Origin: Trichuris trichiura
Lineage: Eukaryota > Nematoda > Enoplea > Trichinellida > Trichuridae
DNA length: 64,000 nt
Assembly (NCBI GenBank): GCA_037903355.1
Contig: JBAJFE010000014.1
Location: 7,777,924 to 7,841,923, forward strand
Reading direction: 5' to 3'
Shown here: piece by piece, positions 43,053 to 55,246 of the stretch
Numbering within the stretch: position 1 is the first letter of the stretch
Layout: each line of letters begins with the position of its first letter
The notes under the pieces: model-generated
What the model was told of the DNA's origin: nothing
The model's input: the letters and a program-made list of their open reading frames with translations, nothing else
The model's database searches: none
Position numbers and translations under genes: made by a program

Positions 43053-44830
43053 ATGGCAGAAGCAAAAAAAAATGTAGGCAATACAACGTCGAATATCTAA
43101 GATACGGTTTTATACCGTCACCCTCAAATTCGCAGCAACCATTTTGCTTGGTCTGTGAAAAGGCTTTTGCGAATGAACTGATGAAACCCTCAAAATTAGT
43201 AAAACACCCGAAAACGATGCACGGTGACAAGGCCAATAAAGACGTTTCTTACTTCCAATCTCTTTAAGATAACTTCCAAAAGCGACCTAAATTGCCAGGG
43301 ATTTTTTCATCCGCATCAAGACGAAACACCAACGGATTGCGCGCGTCCTATAACATCTCCCTCTTAATCGCGAAATCTGGAAAACCGCATGCCATCGGAG
43401 AAGAACTGATACTGCCGGCTGTTTCAGAAGTGCTGTGTACTGTGTTGCGCACTCCTGCAACTGAAATAATTAAAAAGATTCCCTTAAGCAACAATACGGT
43501 GCAGCGACGTATTGATGAAATGAGCGCTGATGTGGAGAATACGCTCTGCAACCTCTTGAGAACAGAGGAATTTTCTTTACAGGTGGATGAGTCGACGTTG
43601 CCACATAACGAAGCGCTGCTGCTGGCCTATGTTAGGTTCATCAAGGAAGGCAAGTTAGTTCAGGAGTTACTCTTCGCAATAGAACTGCTGACTGACACTA
43701 GAGGAGAATCAATATTTCGTACTGTAGAAGACTTTTTTAAAGAGAAGGAGATACCACTAACGAACGTAATCGCTGTCGCGACGGCAGGAGCCCCGTCAAT
43801 GCTTTGACGCAATCGGAGGTTCCTTTCTTATCTGAAAGAAAAGGTACCGGATTTGCTGGCCGTGCACTGCGTAATTCACCGGCAACATCTGGTGGCGAAG
43901 CGGCTCAGTGACAGACTGCACCGTTCGCTGCAGTACGTGATCACTGCGGTTAATAGAATCAAAAGCAGTGCCTTGAGAGAGAGATTGTTCAGCCAACTAT
44001 GCGAAGAAAATGACGAAGATTTTAACCGGCTCCTGCTTCACACAGAAGTACGCTGGCTTTCAAGGGGCGCCTGCTTGAGCCGCTTCTATGCCCTTTTTGA
44101 CACCGTCGTACAGTTTCTCAAAACTGAGGTTACGGAGTTACGCGACAACGTGGAGAAATCGAGAGCTGACGTAGCTTACATGTCGGACCTCTACTTAAAG
44201 TTTAACGAGATGAATTTGCAGTTGCATGGAGATCAACTGAATCTTATCAAGACCAAGACGGTTGTAAAGCCTTTCATCGACAAGCTTTCCATTTTCCGCC
44301 AAAACCTGGGGCGCGGAGAGTACCGCCAGTTCCCTAACCTTGACGACCTCAAGAAGAATGGCGGCCTCCCTAACGATGTCATACGCTCCTTCTGTGACCA
44401 TCTCAGCATGCTCCATGAGGACATGTGCGAAAGGTACAGAGACATTTTGTCCGTGACGATACCGGACTGGGTTTTGGACCCGTTTACATGCCTCGCCGAG
44501 GTTGAAATGGCTTACCAGGAAGAGCTCATTGAGATGCAAGCCAACGAGGAGCTGAAGCCCAAGATGAAGGGCGGCTATACCAGTTTCTGGCTGCAGCAGG
44601 AAATCAGACAGCTGTATCCCAGGCTATGGAACGTAGCTAAGAAGTTCCTCATCCCTTTTCCGTCGTCCTATTTGGTTGAACGCAGATTTAGTGCGGTAAT
44701 GGACCTTCTCGGAAAAAAAAGAAACCGCTTACAGATAGTCAGGCGAGGCGACTTGAGATTACTTCTGATGACTATCAAGCCGGACGTGGATAAATTATTA
44801 GCATTGCACCAGACCCAACCGTCGCACTAA
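43053..44830 (+). pseudogene. hAT-A transposase, right arm, broken
   Basis: Retains the ATG lost from the left arm, but shares the one-base deletion in the A-run, the CAA-to-TAA change at 43267-43269, the Asp-to-Ala change and the TGA at 43805-43807. These shared defects predate the inverted duplication. From 43292 onward the translation is identical to the left arm. Confidence 0.87.
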
Positions 44831-45538
44831 GTGAGGTAAGATCAAGCGGCTGTCGTCTTGCTCCGAGGAAATATTGAATTTAGATTCATTGTTGCGCAGC
44901 ACTGAGAACAACATCGCAGCCTCACTTACAATTTGCGCTACCATTGCTAACAGCCTGAAAAATTAAGGAAGAGGAAACCCAATGCCGCGCTTGTACTCTG
45001 AATGCTCCCTGATCTGCAGTTAGCCGGCTTAAGTCCAGTAATACGAAAAGAACGCCTTCAGTGCCAAATAAAGAATTTATGGCGTTAACGGCTTCGAATA
45101 TCGCTAGGAGCATTCGCCGTATATGGCAGCTGGCTGGCTTCCTTACCAGCCATTTTGCTCTAGTGTAGAAAAGAAATTCAGCGTCGACTTCGCATCGCCA
45201 GGTTTTCCAGCCATTAATCGCACACTCAACTTTCACAGCGCAAACCATGGGGTCCTACTTGCGGCTGAGAAGATCCGCAGGTTAATAAGCTTTTTAAAGA
45301 TGGCCCGGCTTAACTGTTTTTTCTTTGGCAAACACGGTAGGCAGCGAAATCAATTCTACATTCTGCCGGCTCTTTCAAGTGCTGAACTACTTGTACAAAT
45401 TGACAACAACGTAACCACAGTAGGCGCACCTGAGGATAACAGAAGCAGGAGAATTACGTTGGGGAGAATGACGGGGGGCCCCGGCAAGTTGAAGGTCGCG
45501 AAAGGGGGCCCTGGCTCAAAAAAGGTTGGGAAGCACTG

Positions 45539-45676
45539 GTGTAGCATGAGGCGTTTGGTAGCTCGCACGCTTGGGTGGGAAAGACCGTGAGTCGTGCGGA
45601 ATACCGCTTGCCGGAGCGTGGAAGGTACGTATGTGCGGGGTAGACCCGTGGCGATGTCCTTCCAAACGGGATGCAT
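45539..45676 (-). pseudogene. Gypsy integrase N-terminal fragment, right arm
   Basis: Mirror of 31104-31241, with identical translation, facing the RNase H fragment that follows. Confidence 0.75.
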
Positions 45677-46306
45677 GTGCTCTCTGTTGCCTCGACTCGT
45701 TCAGTTGCTGCCGCCTGGAGACTACTAGCGTTCTTTTCCAGGAGACTGCAAGAACGTCAGAAGCGTTTCAGCACCTTCGGCCGCGAACTGTTCACAGTTT
45801 ACACCGCGATGAAACACTTCCGCTCCTTCGTTGAAGGCTGCGAAGTGACAATCTTTAGTGATCACAAGCCACTCATTCGAGAGTTTGAAAATGGTTCCCA
45901 AGGTCTGTTAGACCTCGAAATTCGACAGCTCGATTACATCACGTCCATGCAAACCGAAGTATGACATTTAAGCGGGAAAGATAATGTGGTAGCTGATGCC
46001 CTCTCCCGTGAGGCCTATGCCGCTACCCGCACCGATTCTGCACTCTCAGATAAGGAGATTGCCCTAGCTGCAAGCGAAGACCCAGAGCTCCAATGGGTCA
46101 AGGGTCACTCTTCCTTGCGATTAATCGCAGAACCACTCGCAGACAGCCCGCGTTCGGTTTGGAAGGACATCTCCACGGGTCTAATCCGCACCTACGTACC
46201 TTCCCTCGCTCAGGCAACCGGTATTTCGCGCGACTCACGGTCTTTCCCACCCAGGCGTGCGAGCTACCAAACGCCTCATGCTACATTTAGACTCAGGTTT
46301 CCATAA
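45671..46306 (+). pseudogene. Gypsy RNase H/connection fragment, right arm
   Basis: Mirror of 30474-31109. One frame runs through RNase H (FSDHKPL) to VADALSRE with a single TGA at 45962-45964. Confidence 0.82.
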
Positions 46307-46359
46307 TTGAAGAAAAAGCAAGACGGGTTTGGTTAAGGGAAAAATTGGTCCAGGTAGTG

Positions 46360-47396
46360 CAGGGGTGGGGAACGTCCGGCCCGCGAGGCCATTTTCCGCC
46401 CACGCGCTGGGGCAACCGCACATGGATGCCAGATTCAGTGAAATGTGATTGTAGAAAGTTATTTTTCATAAAGCGATAAATGTATTTTATGTGAATCCTA
46501 GTAAGAACATAAACCTTGCGTAAAAAGCAGGGAGCGTCAGGCTGGCTCGGAAGACTGCGTTGCTGACAACTCTCTGTCGATAAACCGACATTGTTATTCC
46601 TCGGTGACAAGCAGTAGGCGCCACTATAGTGTGTGTGCCCGCATAAGTAGCGTGGACCATTGCTTTGTTCAAGATAACGACTGTCCAGCATGCTAGAGCA
46701 CTTCTGCTTTTTTTGCTCTCAGTAGTCACTGGCGTCGTTCTCGCCTTCTCTTGCTATCGTTCTCAACGGTTTGCGCCTGTCGGCTGTCCTATACGTCTTC
46801 GAAGTACGGAAAGGTTATTTCGTTTTCTGCAGTTGCAATTGTGTTCTTTACAACTGGGTTGCAGAATTGTCTCAAAATTCTGCCTTTTATCTCGGAGTTT
46901 CCTCGCCAGGGAAAAGCAGTCCCAAGCATCCCATTAGGGGCGTGTAGTTTATATGCAACATATGGACTTGCACGCGTAAGGCTGCTAGCACGCAAAGGCT
47001 TTGCTTTGTCTTTATTGAGGAACACTAACGAACTGAGTATAAACAACGATGTCGAACACACAACTTTTCTGGTCCTACCAACCGACCCTCCGTGGTCCGT
47101 CCTTCTCCTTTTATAGTCCCGTTCGCGGGGTCTGGCCAGGTCGCACTGCCATTGGTTGACCATGCCTGTTTTCGACATAGGCTTCGTGTCATGGGGCACG
47201 GGGAACGTCGTCCAGCGCTGTTTACGACAAGAGCGCCCGTATCGTTGCCCTCTTAGGTCAAACCACCGTTATCGGAGCTAAACCCCGGGTTATCTGCCAC
47301 AGGGTGACTTAATAAACCTTCGTGCAAATAAAGCAGGCTGTTTTTCGTTTAAGTATGCTATACGGCCCGCGGCACCAGAAAGGTTCCACACCCCTG
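46360..47396 (+). mobile_element. hAT-B deletion derivative, right arm
   Basis: Mirror of 29384-30420, including the imperfect 8-bp flanking duplication and the nested LTR. Confidence 0.85.
46943..47301 (-). mobile_element. Solo LTR, right arm
   Basis: Mirror of 29479-29837 with TATA and AATAAA signals on the minus strand. Confidence 0.85.
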
Positions 47397-47438
47397 AAGT
47401 AGTGGAATAAAAGCTTTAGGTATAGGTAATTAAGACCG

Positions 47439-47468
47439 CTGATGACGGGTCTCGAATGACCCGAAAGC
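47439..47468 (+). ncRNA. Hammerhead-like motif (mirror of 29.3 kb)
   Basis: CTGATGA, CGGGTC/GACCCG, AAAGCT on the plus strand. Confidence 0.6.
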
Positions 47469-47679
47469 TCCGGACATTTTAGTAATAAAAGTTTTTTCAA
47501 TGGGACATAAAAATCCGTACAAAAAGAAGCAACCAAATGAAATTAAACGGTCCCGTACGAAGACACTATAGGTAATTATACTGTACCAGCCATGTAAATG
47601 CTCCTAGCATCACTAGCAACGTTTACATAAAGGAAATAGTGGCTGCTCAGCGGGAACAGCGCGCTAATTTTACTTTTTA

Positions 47680-47925
47680 CTGTATGATTTCGAAAGACAG
47701 GATGTCTTTTAACAGGCTTGAATAGTTTCATAGTAGATCTTCAGATTCACAGGTTTGGCCTGTTGGATGTATCTGTAAGTAAACTTCAAAATGCCCTACC
47801 AACGGATGGATGAGCAAATTGTAAGAGAAAATACAGAACAATTTGTATACCGTACGTTTCGGAACTGCTCGTGTTCCGTCGTCAGCAGTATGAGGGAGAA
47901 TGTTTTTATTCGGTAAGGGGTTTAT
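47680..47925 (-). mobile_element. PLE terminal fragment, right arm
   Basis: Mirror of 28855-29100, with hammerhead-like motif at 47855-47885 and the start of a following PLE unit. Confidence 0.7.
47855..47885 (-). ncRNA. Hammerhead-like motif (mirror of 28.9 kb)
   Basis: CTGACGA, CGGAAC/GTTCCG, AAACG on the minus strand. Confidence 0.6.
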
Positions 47926-48234
47926 ATAGCACATGGGTACAATGGGTGTTTGATTAGTTGGGTAGGGCGCAGCATTGGAACGTATTAATCGGCGCAGCCC
48001 ATACTTCACTAACCTCCACGCCATTGTCGCGATTGATAGTGGAGTCACTCTGGATGTACAGAGCCTCCTTAATACATCTTAGGCGTATTAAGGAGGCTCT
48101 GTACATCCAGAACGACTCCACTATCAATCGCGACAATGGCGTGGAGGTTAGTGAAGTATGGGCTGCGCTGATTAATACGTTCCAATGCTGCGCCCTACCC
48201 AACTAATCAAACACCCATTGTACCCATGCGCTAT
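47926..48234. repeat. PLE foldback palindrome, right arm
   Basis: Mirror of 28546-28854; a palindrome nested within the giant palindrome. Confidence 0.9.
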
Positions 48235-48236
48235 AT

Positions 48237-50771
48237 CAGGGGTGGGGAACGTCCGGCCCGCGAGACCATTTTCCCCCCACGCGTTGGGGCAACCACGCAC
48301 GGATGCGAGATTCAGTGAAATGTGATTGTGGGAAGTTATTTTTCATAATGCGATAAACGTACTGTATGTGAATCCTAGTAATAACATATATCTTGCGTAA
48401 CAAGCAGGGAGCGTCAGGCTGGCTCGGAAGACTGCGTTGCTGACAGCTCTCTGTCGACAAGCCGACGTTGTCAGTCTTCGGTGACCAACAGTAGGCGGCA
48501 CTATAGTGCGCCTGCGCGCGTCAGTAGCGTGGGCGATTGCGTCGTTCAAGATAACGACTGTCCAGCTTGCTAGAGCACTTCTGCTTTTTTTGCTCTCAGC
48601 AGTCACTGGCATCGTTCTCGCGTTCTCTTGCTATCGGTCTCATCGTTTTCTGTCGGCTGCCTGTCCTTTACGTCTTCGAAGTACAAAAAGGTTATTTCCT
48701 TTTCTGTAGTTGTGATTATGTTCTTGACAATTGGGTTGCAGGATAGTCCCAAAGGTCTGCCTTTTGCTCTGAGTTGCCCATAAAGTTATACTGAAACCTG
48801 AAGTTTCGTGCAGCTTATCGCAAGCTAGTGTTCGCGCTCACCGAACGCTACAAATGGCCAGTTCAAAGAAAAGAAAAGTTGATACGGAGTGTCGAATTTT
48901 CCAAAAGACATGGACGAATGACTATTTTTTCGTGGAGCTTAAGGGCAAGCCCGTTTGCCTTGTTTGTGGCGACTCAGTAGCTGTTATGAAAAAAGCTAAT
49001 CTGGAGCGGCATTGCAGCACGAAACATGGAAAATTGGTGGAATTGAAAGGCCAAGAGCGTCTGGATAGAATCAGGGCGCTTCAACGGAATTTGGAGTCGC
49101 AACAAGCCGCTTTCACCAGGCCACACTGCGACGCGTACAGCGTTCTTCAAACGAGTTACGTAGTGAGCGAAATGATCGCAAAGAAGTTGAAGCCCCATGC
49201 AGATGGTGAATTTGTGAAAGAGTGCATGATGGCAGCTGCGAAGTTACTAGCACCAGCCAGTGAAAAACTTTTCGAAAGTGTTAGCTTATCTCGAAGAACT
49301 GGTTCAGACCGGATCACTGACTTAGCAGACGACATTGAAAAAACGTTGAAGCGTACTGCAGGTAACTTTGAATTTTTTTCCCTGGCTTGTGACCAGACTA
49401 CGGACATAACAAATACCGCTCAACTGGCCATTTTCCTTCGCGGAATAACTGCAGAGTTTGAGACTCGAGAAGAACTGTTATCACTGGAAGCCATGCATAG
49501 CACTACAAGGGGTGAGGACATATTTGAGAAACTCGTTTTATCAATGGAACGATTCGGGTTAAAGTTTGAAAAATTAAGTGGTCTGACTACGGACGGCGCT
49601 TGGTTGGCTTGCAAAAAGGCCTAGTTGCATTTGTTAAAAAGGAAATGAGTAATCTCGGTCTTGATCCGAACGATTTGATAGTATGCCATTGTATCATACA
49701 TCAACAGAGTCTTTGCGCACGGTCGCTGCGTTTCAACAATGTGATGTCAGTAGTCGTGTCGTGCGTAAACTGTATCAAGAGCAAAGGGCTGAATAACCGC
49801 CTGTTTAAAGATTTTTTGAATGAACTTTCCTCCGAATATGGTGATCTCGTTTATCATTGTGAAGTTCGCTGGCTGAGTCGCGGGAATATGTTAACGAGGT
49901 TTTACCAACTGCGCGATGAAGTTAAGCAGTTCATGGAGGCCAAAAGCAAACCTGTCAGAGAACTAAGTGACAGAAAGTGGCTTTGTGACCTGGCTTTCAT
50001 GGTAGACATTGTCAAGTACCTGTCGGAACTGAATATCAAGCTGCAGGGTCCGAACCAGCTTCTCAGCTCACTCGTATCAAACTTGAAAGCATTTGAAGCC
50101 AAATTAAGGCTGTGGAAACAGCAACTTGAGAAGGGCAACATGGTACATTTTCCTACACTCCAGGGACAGCAGCCTTCTACGACATTAGAGTATGCCGGTG
50201 AATGTGCCAAACTACTTGAGGCGTTTGGCGAAAGATTCAATGATGTGAAAAGTAGACAGATGCAACTGAACATCTTCGCCATTCCATTCAATGTAGAACC
50301 AGAACCAGTTGATGTACCCGATGAACTGCAGCACGAGATCCTTCAGTTGCAAAGCGATGATGAGCTCAAAGCTAAATACAACAACTTGCCGCTGCTTGAG
50401 TTTTATAAGCGTTACATAAGCAACGATGAATTCCCCGCTTTGAGGAGACATGCTTTGAAATACGCGTCCGTGTTCGGAACAACCTACTGCTGCGAGCAGT
50501 TCTTTTCAAAACTTACCATCGCAAAGAGCCGTCTGCGCACCAGACTCACGGACACAAATCTGGTGAACCAGCTGCGAGTAGCAACGTCATCAGAAGGAGC
50601 TGACATCGCACGCCTCACCAGGGAAAAGCAGTTCCAAACATCCCATTAGGGGTGACTTCATAAATATACGTGCAAATAAAGCAGGCTGTTTTTCATTTTC
50701 TCTATCCGGCCGGCGAGCGGTCTTGTCAACGTCTATCCGGCCCGCGGCACGAAAAAGGTTCCCCACCCCTG
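48237..50771 (+). mobile_element. Full-length hAT-B element, right arm
   Basis: Mirror of 26009-28543, flanked by cgctatat on both sides (48229-48236 and 50772-50779). Confidence 0.92.
48854..50649 (+). pseudogene. hAT-B transposase, right arm, single frameshift
   Basis: Translation identical to 26131-27926, including the frameshift after LTTDGA (about 49600). The identity of both halves over about 600 codons is notable for a dead gene under no selection. Confidence 0.88.
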
Positions 50772-50964
50772 CGCTATATAAACCCCTTGTGGAATAATCA
50801 CCTTCTCCCCAACACTGCTGACGACGGAACACGAGCAGTTCCGAAACGTACGATATACAAATTGTTCTGTATTTTCTCTTACAATTTGCTCATCCATCCG
50901 TTGGTAGGGCATTTTGAAGTTTACTTACACATACATCCAACAGGCCAAACCCGTGAATCTCAAG
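50772..50964 (+). mobile_element. PLE terminal fragment, right arm (split by hAT-B)
   Basis: Mirror of 25816-26008, with hammerhead-like motif at 50818-50848. Confidence 0.75.
50818..50848 (+). ncRNA. Hammerhead-like motif (mirror of 25.9 kb)
   Basis: CTGACGA, CGGAAC/GTTCCG, AAACG on the plus strand. Confidence 0.6.
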
Positions 50965-53734
50965 TTTTTACTGTATGAGTCACAACGTTTTTAACTTACA
51001 GTAAAACATGCAACTCCATGTTTACCTCTCTAAATTACAGTATGTCTCAGGGAATTTGTTTACCCACAGCATGGCAAACCTGCCTTTCCTTGTTTACCTC
51101 TCTAAGTTACTGTATGTTCTCGGGCAGATTTCGTTCAAGTCTCAAACTTTTGTTAAGGAGCCTTCGGCTTTTCTCTGGAGCCGTTCTCAGCATTCCGACG
51201 GGACTGCCGCACATCTTTGGCTGCAGCCTTTGAGTTAGAAGCCGGCTGTGGAGGGAGCGATTAGCTGCCGCTATTTGAATTAATTGCCACAGGAATGAAG
51301 AAATAGTTCAAGAAAAACGGTAAATATTGCGGGTGTGGGTCAGAACTATTAGAACTTGCTAACAGTGTTGCTCGTTCGTTTGTCAGCAGCAGGACAGAAA
51401 ATCTGCATCTTTCTTGTTTGCTCCGCACCAGTTGTACGGTAAGTTTGCGAAAAGAACGAAAAGAGCAAAAACGGCAGGCTCATGTCGTTCAACTTTAGCC
51501 TCTCTTTCTATTGGACATCGGTTCCTGAGACAGCGTGGAGATCAACGCTAAGTCGAATCAGCAGACTTGTTCAGATGTTAGGTGTGTACCAACAGGAGAG
51601 AATAGACCGCAGCAATTGCAGCGGAGATTAACGGGAACCCCTACTAGCAGGCCTCTTGGAGTAGCGCTTCGTAACCGTAGGGCAGCTTGGACCCGCAACA
51701 TGCAGCAACGGCCGAAGTGCTCGTTTTGACCTTCCCGGCTATTGTACCATCGCGATAAGCGGCGTTAACGGCAAGCTTTTCCCCATTCACTAACCCTTTC
51801 AGAGGTGTGAAAGTGCTCCCGTCCATCGCCGCAAGAATCATACCAAGACTGACCTTGCAACAGGAGCGCTACTATGAAAACTACCAGCTTCCAACTTGGC
51901 AGTGTCCATGGTGAGCGCGCCGCGCTCTCTGTCCTCCAGGACAGCGGTGTTAAGGTGTGCTTCTGCTTTTTTGTCGTCGCACTGACGGGCCCTCGTTTCT
52001 CATCCCCGGCCGTTGTCGTAACGAGTAAAACTTCCTAAATGTTTACGACGTTCATCAGTCGCGAGCAGCTTCACCAGAAAACCATTGCAGTTTCGACAAG
52101 CAACGGCAAGCGCAAGTCATAGACCGAAAATGTGGTGGGTCCATGCGTTCAAAGTATAGCGCATGCATGAGATGCAATGCAAAAAACGCAAGGCGTGCCA
52201 CGCGCACGTGCGCAGTGCAAACTGTATGCGATCGTAATGTAATGCTTCATTGCAATGCAATCGGCGTCACCACACAAATTCCACGATAGAATCTGTCTGC
52301 AATTGCGGTTGTAATTGCCGAATGCAATGCATACTTATCCAATTCAAAACTGTATTCCATCCGAACGCAATGCTCATAAGCAATGCTCTTCGATGTTTGC
52401 ATGCAGTTGCCAGGATCGAATCGATCGGCAATCGCGATTTCCTTGTAACCGCTGCTGCTAATTCCTTTATTGACAGGACAAGCGTGAAACAATCTTCAAC
52501 AGGTTCAAATCACAGACCAGCTAACGCGAATCAACGGTAATCTGCACGCAGCCTCGGCGAGCGTCGTCCAGTAAGAAGGCACGTAAAAGTTGGAACTCAC
52601 GAACCTGCATTTTTCGCTGCTTTCGCAAAGTTACAGTAAAACTGGTGGACAGCAAACTGGAAGGACCCGAAAGCAATGGCGTCTCACAAATTAGCTTTGA
52701 CAGTCTAACTACTGAGCTCAATGTCGGTACAACCGAAACCTTCAACGCTGCATTATAAAGTTAGCTCAGTCTATCGTACGAAAGTTCTTTCGTGAAATAC
52801 GCCGAAGTATCCCATTCTAACGTCCTGGTTGACCGTCTAAGCATGTGCATCGGTAGTTTCCGTCAGAACGGGTCTGTTGCCTCTGCATTGGCAAGTGTGT
52901 AGGCAAAACAATGTATTCACTTCAGTTTAATAAGGGGCATGGTACAGAATAAATACACTGATGGCGCGACTCTGTACGTCCGGAAAGCAACGATAAAGAA
53001 AGAAAAGTTAAAGGTTGCTTCCATGGAAAGAAACGAAGACCCACCCGCTATGACCTCTTAAGTCTCTTGATGACAAATCAGAAAGGATATTGAAACATTA
53101 CAGAGTAAACGACAAATGCGCTTTGTCTATGTAGTCTACGAAGAATGTTCTTACTGCACTAGTATTTGCAATGTAAACTCTGAAATCCTTGATAATGCTT
53201 AACGTATTACTGTACTCATGGGTTTATTTGTTAGTCAGGTGGTATTTCAGGGTTTCTCTAATGGGCGAAAGTGTCGTTCTTGCTGATTGCTCGTTCTCTG
53301 TTAAACTTTCAGGAGAGCAGATTTCTGTTGCTAACTTAAAAGGAAATGAATCCCAAAACGCTAAGCCAAGAGCTAGGAGTCCACCCAAGTTTGTTCATTG
53401 TAACCTAATAGAAAATGATAGAAACTGTCGACGACCAGCGGCTTCCTCCATCTCAAAAAAGCGTTTTGCGCGCATTACGGCCGAACTGAAACTCAACGTA
53501 AGAATACGCAACGTACAGGTAACGGACCACAATGGTATATGCTATTTTTGGAGTTATTCAGTGTTTATAAAGTGAATTTTACCGTCTTGCTATGGTTGTT
53601 ACGCTTTCATTTATTATTATGTCTGGGTTAGCCCGGCGCGAGCATGTTCAATGATGCTCTGCCGTTTAAGAAGAATGGGATAGCGCCCTCGTTCCGCTTG
53701 GAAGGCTTTTAAAATTCTAAGATAGCGTTCCTTG
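50965..53734. other. 2.8 kb without recognised element, right arm
   Basis: Mirror of 23046-25815; same negative result. The 128-codon ORF (53189-53575) is identical to its left-arm partner. Confidence 0.4.
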
Positions 53735-53914
53735 ATGTTACAGTTTTTCCTGTTGTTTCGTCGATGCGAAGTATTGCGGTTATAATGGCCATTACCACTT
53801 CACTGGCAACGGAATAAGGTCAATTCCAAAAGCTCTGTTTATGTTACCCACGTACGATTAAAACGTTTTTCCTTTTACTTCGCACCAACGAAACAACAGA
53901 AAAAGCGGTAACAT
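53735..53914. mobile_element. Foldback MITE, right arm
   Basis: Mirror of 22866-23045 with 39-bp inverted ends. Confidence 0.6.
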
Positions 53915-54209
53915 GAAACTTTACTCGTGTTGCCAAAGAAGTCCGATCTTCGAACGTGTCTTAGCTTAAACTTGCTAATGTGTTTATCGAGTACTAAAAC
54001 TGCAAAGAAGCTACTTCAATTGAAGGTAAGTACATATGTTGAAGACAGGGTGCTTCTTAACGGGGCGATAGATTTTCATAACTTCTTTATACGGTACGTT
54101 CTCTTGCCCGTTGATGGAGTCTGGAATTAAACCGAAGCAAATGCCCTACCAACGGATGGATGAGCAATTATTAAGGAAAAATTCAGAGCAATCACTTAGC
54201 AGATTCGTA

Positions 54210-54240
54210 GCTTTCGGGACTAGCCTTGTCCCGTCGTCAG
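54210..54240 (-). ncRNA. Hammerhead-like motif (mirror of 22.5 kb)
   Basis: CTGACGA, CGGGAC/GTCCCG, AAAGC on the minus strand. Confidence 0.6.
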
Positions 54241-54262
54241 CGATGGTGGTATGTCACTTTTA

Positions 54263-55246
54263 CTACGATGTTAGGGTATTTATAGGTACTGAAAGGGCGC
54301 CAGTCGGTATGGGACAACAACCCGTTTTACTGATAACAGATGTACATTTCGAGCTGATCCCCACCCCTTTGTTACGGTTAATGGATGTGTTATTGCGAAA
54401 GAACAGAGACTCCTTTATTTGCCTGAGGCGGAAATGGCTCTCTCGGCAAATAATCGTCGGGTGCAGGTCACGTGAGCATTGAGAGGAATGCTCAGCGACT
54501 GCGGAGGTGTTCTTCGCTTTTTCCGTGGCTTGTAATAGTGGAATTGTTCTTGGACGTCCCCGATGTGTCCTGTATATTCCATTCAACTCATCTTCCGCGG
54601 TCCGGTAGCTGTTGAGTGCATTCATGTGTTCTTTGAATCTGTCAAATAAGGTACTGCCCGTTTCTCCTATGTAGGAGGCGTTGCAATCACAATTAATCAC
54701 ATAAACGACGCCTGGTCTCTGTTCGAACGGAACTTTGATCTTATCGTTCCGGACTAAAGAACGAAGGTTGGGGGAAGACTTGAAGAAAATGCGGAAGCCG
54801 TACTGGTGTCCCAGACATTGCAAGTGTTCCACCAGGCCGACGTAGTAAGGAATCGTAAGGACTGGACGGGGATCCCCCTCACTATTTGAAGTGGCGCCGG
54901 TCGGGTTTAACCTTCGCGCTATGGTGGAGGTAACGAAGGTTTTTGGGTAGCCATTTTTCTCCAACGTCGTCGCAATGTGGTTTAACTCAGAATTTAGGAA
55001 TTCTGGATCACAGATTGCGATGGCGCGGTCCACCGTCCCTGTCACTATCCCCCTTTTTGCTGACATGGGGTGGTGTGAGGAGAAATGCAGGTATCTGACC
55101 GAATGCGTTGGTTTCCTGTATACTGTTGTTCTTAAAGAGGTAGCATTTCGGTGGACCAACACATCCAGGAAGGGAAGTTTCCTGCTTACTTCCTTTTCAA
55201 TTGTGAAGGAAATTTTTCCTGAGAAAATCGAGTTCAGGTGTTTCAA
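54263..55246 (-). pseudogene. 5'-truncated PLE ORF (thumb plus GIY-YIG), right arm
   Basis: Mirror of 21534-22517; 327-codon frame, identical translation. Confidence 0.8.

Larger units (their letters stand above)
40482..45538 (+). mobile_element. hAT element family A, right-arm copy
   Basis: Same length as the left-arm copy. Left flank is ttctagat and right flank gtgtagca, four of eight identical, so there is no credible target duplication on this side, unlike the left-arm copy. This suggests one flank was exchanged by rearrangement. Confidence 0.88.
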
